Shown: positions 6,641 to 13,229 of the stretch, one piece after another
How positions within the stretch are numbered: the stretch's first letter is position 1
Layout: each line of letters starts with the position of its first letter
Source: Phycisphaerae bacterium
GTDB taxonomy: Bacteria; Planctomycetota; Phycisphaerae; Tepidisphaerales; Tepidisphaeraceae
Direction: 5' to 3'
Length of the DNA: 15,053 nucleotides
Assembly (NCBI GenBank): GCA_014380825.1
Contig: JACMJD010000137.1
Coordinates: 1-15,053, forward strand
Position numbers and translations under genes: made by a program
Notes under the pieces: model-generated
Told to the model about the DNA's origin: nothing
Seen by the model: the letters and a program-made list of their open reading frames with translations, nothing else
Database searches by the model: none

Positions 6641-9505
6641 ATGCAGGCAAAACTGCGCAACGCTATCGGTACGTCCAAGGTTGTCCGAAATCGCAATCAA
6701 TCTCGGCGGGCCATTTCCGCCGCGGCATTTGAAGCGCTGGAAAAGCGCCGGATGTTCGCCGTCACCGCTTCGTTCAGCAATGGCGTGCTGTCGGTGTTTG
6801 GCGACAGTCTCGACAATACGATCACCCTCTCGCGCAACGCGGCCGGAACTATTTTGGTGAACGGCGGCGCGGTCGCGGTACAGGGCGGCACGCCGACCGT
6901 CGCGAACACCAGCGCGATGCAAGCGTTTGGTCAAGGCGGGAACGACGCCATCACGCTCGACGAAACCAACGGCGCGCTCCCGAAGGCGACGCTCTTCGGC
7001 GGCGCCGGCAACGACACGCTGGTCGGCGGCAGCGGAGGGGATCAACTCTTCGGCCAAACCGGCAATGACATTCTGCTCGGCAAAGGCGGAGCCGACTTGC
7101 TATTCGGTGGCGACAATGATGACGTGATCACCGGCGGCGATGCCGACGACCAATCCTTCGGCGAAGCCGGCAACGACCGCATGGTCTGGAACCCCGGCGA
7201 CGACACCGACCTGAACGAGGGCGGCGCGGGCATCGACACCGTCGAAGTCAACGGCGGCAACGGCGCCGAGGCGTTCACCACGACAGCCAACGGCGCACGC
7301 GTTCGATTTGATCGCGTCAATCCGGCGCCGTTCTCAATCGACATCGGTACGAGTGAAAACCTTGTGCTCAATGCCAACGGCGGCGATGACAGCTTCTCGG
7401 CCACCGGAAATCTCGCGACGCTCATCACCATCAACGTCGATGGCGGTGCAGGCAATGACAGCCTGCTTGGCGGCAATGGAACAGACCTGCTCGTGGGCGG
7501 CGACGGAAACGACTTCATCGATGGCCAGCAAGGCAACGACGTTGCCCTGATGGGCGCCGGCGACGACGTATTCCAGTGGGATCCGGGCGACGGTAGCGAC
7601 GTCATCGAAGGTCAGAACGGCGCCGACACCATGCTGTTCAACGGCAGCGGTACGAACGAGGCCTTCGAAGCCTCCGCGAACGGCCCGCGCGTGCGATTCA
7701 CGCGTAACGTCGGCAATATCGTCATGGACCTGAACGACGTCGAACGCGTAGACCTCAACGCGCTTGGTGGTGCCGATTCGATCACGATCAACGACTTGTC
7801 CGGCACGGATCTGACCGCGATGAACATCGCGCTCGCCGGCACTCTGGGCGGTAGCTCGGGTGACGCGCAGGCGGACACCGTGATCGTCAACGGCACGAAC
7901 GGCAATGACGCGATCGATGTGCTCGGCAGTGGAACGAGCTACGCAGTCGTTGGACTGCCGGCGCTCGTGAACGTCAGCACTTCCGAAGGCGCGAATGACG
8001 CGCTGGTCGTCAACGCCCTGGGCGGCAGCGACAAGATCACCGCCACCTCGCTGCCCGCGGGCGTCACGAAGCTCACGATGGATGGCGGCGCGGGCAATGA
8101 CTCGCTCCTGGGCTCGCAAGGCGCCGACGTGTTCCTCGGTGGCGATGGGGACGATTTTGTCTTCGGTGACAACGGCGCGGACACCGCGCTCCTTGGCGCC
8201 GGTAACGATAATTTCCAATGGGATCCGGGCGACGGCAACGATGTCATCGAAGGTCAGGACGGACAAGACGTCATGACGTTCAATGGCTCGGGCGCGAGCG
8301 AGAACGTCGACATCGCCGCAAACGGTGGACGCGTGCGATTCTTCCGCGACGTGGCGGCCGTCACCATGGATACGGATGATGTCGAGGTCATCTCGTTCCG
8401 CGCGCTCGGCGGCGCTGACAACATCGTGATCGGCGATCTGAGCGGCACCGACGTGACCAACGTGGCGATCGATCTGGCCAGCACGTTGCCGAGTGGCGGA
8501 CTGCTAAGCCCGACGCTGCCGACGCAACCGGTGCCGGATGCGCAGAGCGACACCATCACCGTGAACGGCACTCAGGGCAATGACGTGATTCAGATCACCG
8601 GTGCAGCCAAGACCAGCGTGCGTGGATTGTCGACGGCGGTCGACATCCTCCGATCCACGGCCGCCCTCGATCGCCTGACCATCAACGGCCAGGGCGGCGC
8701 GGACGTGATCGACGCATCGGGCGTCACGCAGTCGACCATCGCGCTGACTATGAACGCTGGACTGGGCAACGACATCTTGATCGGCAGTCTGGCCAGCGAT
8801 CTGTTCAACGGCGGTGATGGAGACGACGTCGCATTGATGGGAAGCGGGGACGACACGTTCGTCTGGAACCCCGGCGACGACAACGACACGCTCGAAGGTC
8901 AGGTTGGCTTCGACACGATGCAGTTCAACGGCGCGAACATCGCCGAGAACATTGATGTGTCCGCCAACGGTAGTCGAGTGCGGTTCTTCCGCAACGTCGC
9001 GAATGTCACGATGGATCTGAACGACACGGAGGCCGTGAACTTCAACGCGCTGGGCGGCGCCGACAACATCGTCGTGAACGACTTGAGCGGCACCGACGTG
9101 ACAAGCGTCAACCTCTCACTGGGCGCAGTTGGCGGTGGTGACGACGGGCAGCCGGATACGGTCATCGTCAACGCGACCAGCGGTTCCGATGTCGTGGTGG
9201 CAGCTGGCGTTGGTTCCAGCGTGCTCGTGGTTGGCTTGGCCGCACAGATCAACATCACCGGTGCAACGGCAGCGAACGACCGGCTGATCGTCAACCTGCT
9301 GGCGGGCGATGACGTGATCGACGGCAGCGCCTTGACCGCAAACTCGATCCAGTTTCAAGCCGACGGCGGCGATGGCGATGACGTGCTGATCGGCGGCGAC
9401 GGCAACGACACCCTGTTCGGCGGCGCGGGCGATGACGTCCTGATCGGCGGGCCTGGCCTGGACATCCTCGACGGCGGCTCTGGCGACAACGTCGTCATCC
9501 AATAA
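6641..9505 (+). CDS. RTX-type calcium-binding repeat surface protein with planctomycete N-terminal tag
   Basis: This 954-residue, cysteine-free, Asp/Gly/Asn-rich protein starts with a basic N-terminus and the tag AFEALEKRRMFA (29-40); there is no ordinary hydrophobic signal peptide. After a beta-rich stretch (about 41-115) come RTX nonapeptides of the GGxGxDxLxGG type (about 117-178). Large repeated modules then alternate RTX runs with a beta-rich unit marked by W-(N/D)-P-G-D at Trp183, Trp313, Trp527 and Trp742, then SANGxRVRF, ALGGAD and DLSGTD. A final classical RTX run (about 906-950) ends the protein. RTX repeats bind calcium and fold outside the cell; the likely role is a secreted or cell-surface structural or adhesive protein. 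No enzymatic domain was recognised. No type I secretion signal or transporter partner is evident nearby. The strong Shine-Dalgarno site and terminator suggest a monocistronic, possibly well-expressed gene. Confidence 0.9.
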   Translation: MQAKLRNAIGTSKVVRNRNQSRRAISAAAFEALEKRRMFAVTASFSNGVLSVFGDSLDNTITLSRNAAGTILVNGGAVAVQGGTPTVANTSAMQAFGQGGNDAITLDETNGALPKATLFGGAGNDTLVGGSGGDQLFGQTGNDILLGKGGADLLFGGDNDDVITGGDADDQSFGEAGNDRMVWNPGDDTDLNEGGAGIDTVEVNGGNGAEAFTTTANGARVRFDRVNPAPFSIDIGTSENLVLNANGGDDSFSATGNLATLITINVDGGAGNDSLLGGNGTDLLVGGDGNDFIDGQQGNDVALMGAGDDVFQWDPGDGSDVIEGQNGADTMLFNGSGTNEAFEASANGPRVRFTRNVGNIVMDLNDVERVDLNALGGADSITINDLSGTDLTAMNIALAGTLGGSSGDAQADTVIVNGTNGNDAIDVLGSGTSYAVVGLPALVNVSTSEGANDALVVNALGGSDKITATSLPAGVTKLTMDGGAGNDSLLGSQGADVFLGGDGDDFVFGDNGADTALLGAGNDNFQWDPGDGNDVIEGQDGQDVMTFNGSGASENVDIAANGGRVRFFRDVAAVTMDTDDVEVISFRALGGADNIVIGDLSGTDVTNVAIDLASTLPSGGLLSPTLPTQPVPDAQSDTITVNGTQGNDVIQITGAAKTSVRGLSTAVDILRSTAALDRLTINGQGGADVIDASGVTQSTIALTMNAGLGNDILIGSLASDLFNGGDGDDVALMGSGDDTFVWNPGDDNDTLEGQVGFDTMQFNGANIAENIDVSANGSRVRFFRNVANVTMDLNDTEAVNFNALGGADNIVVNDLSGTDVTSVNLSLGAVGGGDDGQPDTVIVNATSGSDVVVAAGVGSSVLVVGLAAQINITGATAANDRLIVNLLAGDDVIDGSALTANSIQFQADGGDGDDVLIGGDGNDTLFGGAGDDVLIGGPGLDILDGGSGDNVVIQ
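6989..9502 (+). repeat. Internal modular repeats of the RTX protein gene
   Basis: Four modules can be traced by the W-P-G-D motif: approximately 6989-7438 (short), 7439-8080, 8081-8752 and 8753-9355, followed by a terminal RTX run. The Trp residues are 130, 214 and 215 codons apart. Modules 2-4 each carry DLSGTD and a VNGTxGxD-like stretch; module 1 lacks that half. Nucleotide similarity is high in places, for example GGGATCCGGGCGACGG near 7578 and a near-identical stretch at 8220. This fits duplication of a whole unit. Boundaries are approximate. Confidence 0.7.
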
Positions 9506-9539
9506 CTTCAACAACGCATCCAATCATCTTCCGAAGCGG

Positions 9540-9568
9540 GCGGGCCGGGAATCATTTTCCCGGCCCGC
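9540..9568. terminator. 12-bp hairpin terminator between convergent genes
   Basis: GCGGGCCGGGAA (9540-9551) pairs perfectly with TTCCCGGCCCGC (9557-9568) around the 5-nt loop TCATT. It begins 35 bp after the RTX gene stop. There is no long U-tract, but the stem is very stable. The TGA stop of the convergent minus-strand gene (9552-9554) lies in the loop, so the hairpin can serve both genes. Confidence 0.85.
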
Positions 9569-10055
9569 ATGCTTTGATTTCGCTGATCGTGTGCCTGAAT
9601 AGCTCGACGAGCGTCGGATCGAGCCAGCGTCTCTTCGACGCCCATTCGATGCGATCGCGCAGCGCGGCAGAATCGAGACTGGTCAAGCGCTGGCCTGCCC
9701 GCTGTCCCGCCACGATGATCGCAATGTAAAGAACGGTCGCGACTTCCTTGGGAAGCAGATCGTCCGACGCAGTCGATGCGGTCTTGAACAATCCTTTGAG
9801 CTGCGCCATCAGCGCGGCCGGCGGAGTTGGATCCATCAACACATTGCGGAGGCTTTTCGGTTCTCCAGATGCCGCGCTGCCTGGAATGACATCCTGCAAT
9901 GGGATGTCCAGTTGATGCGTCAGAATCGCGCCAAGCTCGCTGGGCATCCAACCCGATTGCGTTGGCACCACGCTGAGCAGATCCAGCATTCGCCTCGGCT
10001 CGGCGAGCGGATCGGCGGGCGAAGATGGAGGATCGGACGGGTTAATGGCACTCAT
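9552..10055 (-). CDS. Small protein of unknown function, last gene of the sigma/kinase cluster
   Basis: I cannot assign a function to this 167-residue protein. It has a Pro-rich, probably disordered start (residues 2-20), then a predicted mainly helical body including MLDLLSVVP, SLRNVLMDPTPPAALMAQLK (about 68-87), LLPKEVATVLYIAIIVA (about 99-115) and a C-terminal RIEWASKRRWLDPTLVELF. The apolar patch around YIAIIVA is short and next to polar residues, so a membrane span is doubtful. From memory, proteins with a D-P-x-P-P...L-K-x-x-x-K plus L-Y...I pattern occur repeatedly in planctomycetes without a known role; this needs a profile search. The ATG lies 21 bp after the sigma factor stop, indicating one operon, so a role as partner or modulator of the sigma factor is plausible inference. 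Its stop sits in the terminator loop. Confidence 0.75.
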   Translation of the reverse strand: MSAINPSDPPSSPADPLAEPRRMLDLLSVVPTQSGWMPSELGAILTHQLDIPLQDVIPGSAASGEPKSLRNVLMDPTPPAALMAQLKGLFKTASTASDDLLPKEVATVLYIAIIVAGQRAGQRLTSLDSAALRDRIEWASKRRWLDPTLVELFRHTISEIKACGPGK

Positions 10056-10076
10056 GGTTACCAGCCCCGCGCGGCT

Positions 10077-10793
10077 TCACTGCGCGCGAGAGAGCACGAT
10101 TCGCAAATCATTGATCTCTTCGTCGATCGCCGATTCATCGGCATACTCGGCCACGACGGACCGCAGTGTGCGCTCGAACATTCGCTTGGCGGTGATCAGC
10201 ACGTTCGACGCCTGCGCTGGAGATTTCAGTCCGAATCGCTCGACGAGCTGGGCGTATTCCATCGTGGGCTCGTCGCGCAAGGTGGGGCCCAGAATTCTCG
10301 CGTCGAACACGCCCCAAACGTCGGTTCGACCTTCCCTCTCGCACTCGGCACGCATGCGCTCGATCGCCTGACCGAGCAGCGCCTGGGCCCAGGGGACGTC
10401 GAAATCCGCACCCGGTTCCAGGCCATCATCCGGCAGCGCTTCGGGCAACTCCTGGCCGGATTCGCGTGCGGGTCGGCCGAGCTCGTTGCGGACGAAGTTA
10501 TCGAGCGACGTCAGCAGCAGCGTGCGAAACTTCCCACGCGCCTGATCGGCGCGGGCGATCAAGTCGTACTCCAGGATTTTTCGCACGATGAATCCCTGTA
10601 ACAAATCGTCAGCGCGTTCTGGAGCGATGCGCTGCCGCCGCACAAGATGCGAACGCATCGCCGGCAGATAACACCGCAGCAGTTCGCTCAGCGCCGGCCC
10701 GCGCTGGGTGACGCTGAGCCCGCCGGCGCGGGCTACCAGCGTCCAGCGCGTCGTCTGGAAAGCTCCGTCTTCGATTGGCGATTGATTGGTCAT
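10077..10793 (-). CDS. ECF-like RNA polymerase sigma factor, kinase-associated planctomycete type
   Basis: This 238-residue protein resembles the planctomycete ECF sigma factors that cluster with Ser/Thr kinases. The near-N-terminal FQTTRWTLV (12-20) is a hallmark of that group. Region 2 is about 35-108, with ADDLLQGFIVRKIL (61-74) and GKFRTLLLTSLDNFVRNEL (87-105). Region 4 is about 178-217, with YAQLVERFGL followed by SNVLITAKRMFERTL (196-210) as the helix-turn-helix that would read the -35 element. The linker between them is longer than in classical ECF factors. It would direct RNA polymerase to a dedicated regulon. Its ATG overlaps the stop of the upstream kinase gene in an ATGA (10790-10793), pointing to translational coupling. 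No membrane anti-sigma gene is seen; control is probably through the neighbouring kinases (inference from context). Confidence 0.85.
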   Translation of the reverse strand: MTNQSPIEDGAFQTTRWTLVARAGGLSVTQRGPALSELLRCYLPAMRSHLVRRQRIAPERADDLLQGFIVRKILEYDLIARADQARGKFRTLLLTSLDNFVRNELGRPARESGQELPEALPDDGLEPGADFDVPWAQALLGQAIERMRAECEREGRTDVWGVFDARILGPTLRDEPTMEYAQLVERFGLKSPAQASNVLITAKRMFERTLRSVVAEYADESAIDEEINDLRIVLSRAQ

Positions 10794-13126
10794 GGTTGCG
10801 TCGCCGGACGACTGGCGGATTGCGTCGAGGGTTTCTTTGGCATCCCGAACTTCTCGCGGAGCTTGTTCGCTTCGTCGCTCTTACTCTGTTGATCCAGAAA
10901 CGCCGCGAGACGGTCGGCGCCGCGAATCGTTCCCGGGTGATTCGGCCCCATCAGCTTTTCCTGCCGTGCCAGCGCATCGCGATACAGCGTTTCCGCCTCC
11001 GCGGCGTTGGCGGGATTTGATGAGATCACCTGCGCGACGCGCGTCATCGATGCGATGGTGGCCGGGTGATCGTCGCCCAGCAATTGTCGTCGCCGTTCCA
11101 GCACGCGGCGCTGAAGCGCGATTCCTTCCTCGGCGTTTCCGGTTCCCATCAGCATGAAGCCGTAGTGGCTCGTCGTCTCCAGCGTGTCGGGATGATCTTC
11201 CCCCAGCACGCGACGTCGCCGCTCAAGCACATCGCGAACGATTGGCATCGCTTCTTCCAACCGGTTCGTGCGTTGCAGGCTCACCGCCAGCGCGAACTCG
11301 GCCGTCAGCGTGTCGGGGTGCGTTTCTCCCTTCACGCGCTTGATGCGCGGGATCGCGTCGCGCAGGAACTTTTCCGCGTCGGCGTCTTTGCCCTGCCGCG
11401 TGAGCACGAACGAGAGGCCGGTAACCGCGAACAGCACATCCGGATGATCCGGCCCGAGCAGGCGCGTCTGCTGTTCGATCACTTCTCGCTGAAGCGTTTC
11501 GGACTCGTCGAACTTGCCCAGGTTCGTCAACAGGATGGCCAGATCGTTCGCGGCGACGATCGTGTCGGGGTGATCGCCGCCCAGCGCTTTTCGGCTGCGA
11601 GCCAGCGCATCGCGCGCCAGCGGTTCTGCTTCGCGATATTTGCCCAGCCCGGTCATGGTCGCAGCGAGCATGTTCTGCGAGACGAGCGCGCCGCGATCGT
11701 CGGCGCCTTTGATCTGCCGCTGAATATCCAGCGCTTTTTTGAAATGCGGCTCCGCCTGCTTGGCCAAGCCCAGTGCGTAATACGTGTCGCCGATCGTGTA
11801 ATGAATTGCGGCGTCAACGAGCGGCTGAGTGCTCGGACTTTGCTCGACGCGCTTGCTGGCGATGTCGAGCACCTGCCGCACGGTCGGATCTTTTCCCTGC
11901 GCCTCGGCCGGGTTCACGCTCTTGAGCATCGACTGGACAAACTGATTGACCGCCACGCTCTGGGCGTTGGCGTCTTGCGCTTCCTTTTTCTGCGCCAGCG
12001 TGCGCTTCTGCTCTTCGCGAATTCGATACGCTTGCAGCGACGTGATGATCGCGAACCCGACGATCATCGCGATGAACGAAATGAGCGCGATCGAAAACGC
12101 CCGGTTGCGCGAGGCAAACTTCGCAACCTGATACGGCAGCGTCGGCGGGCGCGCGGTGATCGGCTCGTGGTTTTGGTATCGCCGCAAATCGGCGGCGAAA
12201 TCGGTCGCCGTCGGATAGCGGCGATCTTTTTCCTTCGCCAGCGCCTTGCGGACGATCGTTTCGAGATCGCCGCGGAGCGAGCGATTGATCGTGCTCAGCC
12301 GATCGGGTTCTTCATCACAGATGACGCGCACCGCTTCGGGCAGGCTGTGCTTCGAAAGGATGTAAGGCGGTCGCCCGCCAAACAGCTCGTACGCGATCAC
12401 GCCCAGCGCATAGACATCGGTTGCGGCGTCGACTTCGCGAATGTCGCCGCGCGCTTGTTCTGGCGCCATGTACTGAAGCGTGCCGAGCAGCACGCCGGTG
12501 CTGGTGGGCTGGATCGACGCGGCCTGCACGTCGGCGTCGGTGACGCGCGCGACGCCGAAGTCGAGAATCTTCGGCTGGCCGGATTCATCCACCAGAATGT
12601 TTCCCGGTTTCAGGTCGCGATGAATCACGCCGCGCTGATGCGCGTACTGCACCGCCTCGCACAGTCGGATCAGGAGATCGATTCGCTGCGAAGTCGAAAG
12701 CCGCTTATCGGCCGCGTATCGATCGAGCCGCGGGCCGCGCACCAGCTCCATCGCAAAGTACGGCTGCGGCCCGGACCCAGAATCCGCGGTTCCCGCCTCG
12801 TAAATCTGCGCGATGCCCGGATGCTGAAGCCGGCCAAGAATTTCTGCTTCGAATTCGAAACGCCGCACAAGCGGCGGCGTGATGAGGATCGACCGAATCA
12901 CCTTCAGCGCCACGATGCGTTTAGGTCGAACCTGCTCGGCCTCGTAGACGACACCCATGCCGCCTTCACCGAGGATTTTGAATGGGCGATATGCGCCGAT
13001 GCGCGGCGGAATGTTTGGCGCGCGATGCTCGTCTGCTGGCGGCGCGACCTGATCGGTCGCCTGCGAGACATCCGGCGGCGCCGTCTCCGGAGACCCTGCG
13101 TTATCCAATTCGCCCGGCCCTGGCAT
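10790..13126 (-). CDS. Membrane Ser/Thr protein kinase with extracytoplasmic kinesin-light-chain-type TPRs
   Basis: This 778-residue protein has a complete Hanks-type kinase domain (about 44-318): GEGGMGVVY (53-61), VALK with Lys75, HRDLKPGN (169-176, catalytic Asp171), DFG (189-191) and APE (221-223). All catalytic residues are intact. One membrane span follows at about 343-364 (AFSIALISFIAMIVGFAIIT), then a charged, probably coiled-coil stretch (about 367-385) and a region of 42-residue TPR repeats (about 435-755), most carrying LGxDHPDT-like turns as in kinesin light chain. The tail is Pro/Ser/Thr-rich. The kinase should face the cytoplasm and the TPRs the other side of the membrane, where they could bind a ligand or partner. 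The ATG at 13126 is chosen over an in-frame TTG just upstream because of a well-placed AGGGAG. It is a paralogue of the next upstream gene and overlaps the sigma factor gene by 4 bp. Confidence 0.93.
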   Translation of the reverse strand: MPGPGELDNAGSPETAPPDVSQATDQVAPPADEHRAPNIPPRIGAYRPFKILGEGGMGVVYEAEQVRPKRIVALKVIRSILITPPLVRRFEFEAEILGRLQHPGIAQIYEAGTADSGSGPQPYFAMELVRGPRLDRYAADKRLSTSQRIDLLIRLCEAVQYAHQRGVIHRDLKPGNILVDESGQPKILDFGVARVTDADVQAASIQPTSTGVLLGTLQYMAPEQARGDIREVDAATDVYALGVIAYELFGGRPPYILSKHSLPEAVRVICDEEPDRLSTINRSLRGDLETIVRKALAKEKDRRYPTATDFAADLRRYQNHEPITARPPTLPYQVAKFASRNRAFSIALISFIAMIVGFAIITSLQAYRIREEQKRTLAQKKEAQDANAQSVAVNQFVQSMLKSVNPAEAQGKDPTVRQVLDIASKRVEQSPSTQPLVDAAIHYTIGDTYYALGLAKQAEPHFKKALDIQRQIKGADDRGALVSQNMLAATMTGLGKYREAEPLARDALARSRKALGGDHPDTIVAANDLAILLTNLGKFDESETLQREVIEQQTRLLGPDHPDVLFAVTGLSFVLTRQGKDADAEKFLRDAIPRIKRVKGETHPDTLTAEFALAVSLQRTNRLEEAMPIVRDVLERRRRVLGEDHPDTLETTSHYGFMLMGTGNAEEGIALQRRVLERRRQLLGDDHPATIASMTRVAQVISSNPANAAEAETLYRDALARQEKLMGPNHPGTIRGADRLAAFLDQQSKSDEANKLREKFGMPKKPSTQSASRPATQP

Positions 13127-13132
13127 CAAGTG

Positions 13133-13138
13133 CTCCCT
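13133..13138 (-). promoter_or_regulatory. Ribosome binding site of the second kinase gene
   Basis: On the minus strand AGGGAG lies 6 nt before the ATG at 13126, inside AGAGGGAG. It supports ATG rather than the TTG at 13129 as start. Confidence 0.65.
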
Positions 13139-13229
13139 CTAGTCCGCGCAGCGAAACGATGTGAACCCGCACGAGGATGCCTGCGCGAACCGTCAGTGTC
13201 CAGCGCAAACCGAACCCATTTTGTCTTGT

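Noticed and set aside
7334..8266. A 310-codon minus-strand frame inside the RTX gene
   Set aside because: Its repetitive composition is the complement of the RTX modules, and the plus strand has the ribosome site and terminator.
6989..9502. Regular short repeats as a possible CRISPR array
   Set aside because: The repeats are in-frame RTX nonapeptide codons and large protein modules, not identical direct repeats with unique spacers.
13130..13229. An internal promoter or small gene between the two kinase genes
   Set aside because: Only an 8-codon frame and no credible -35/-10 pair or hairpin were found in the 100 bp.
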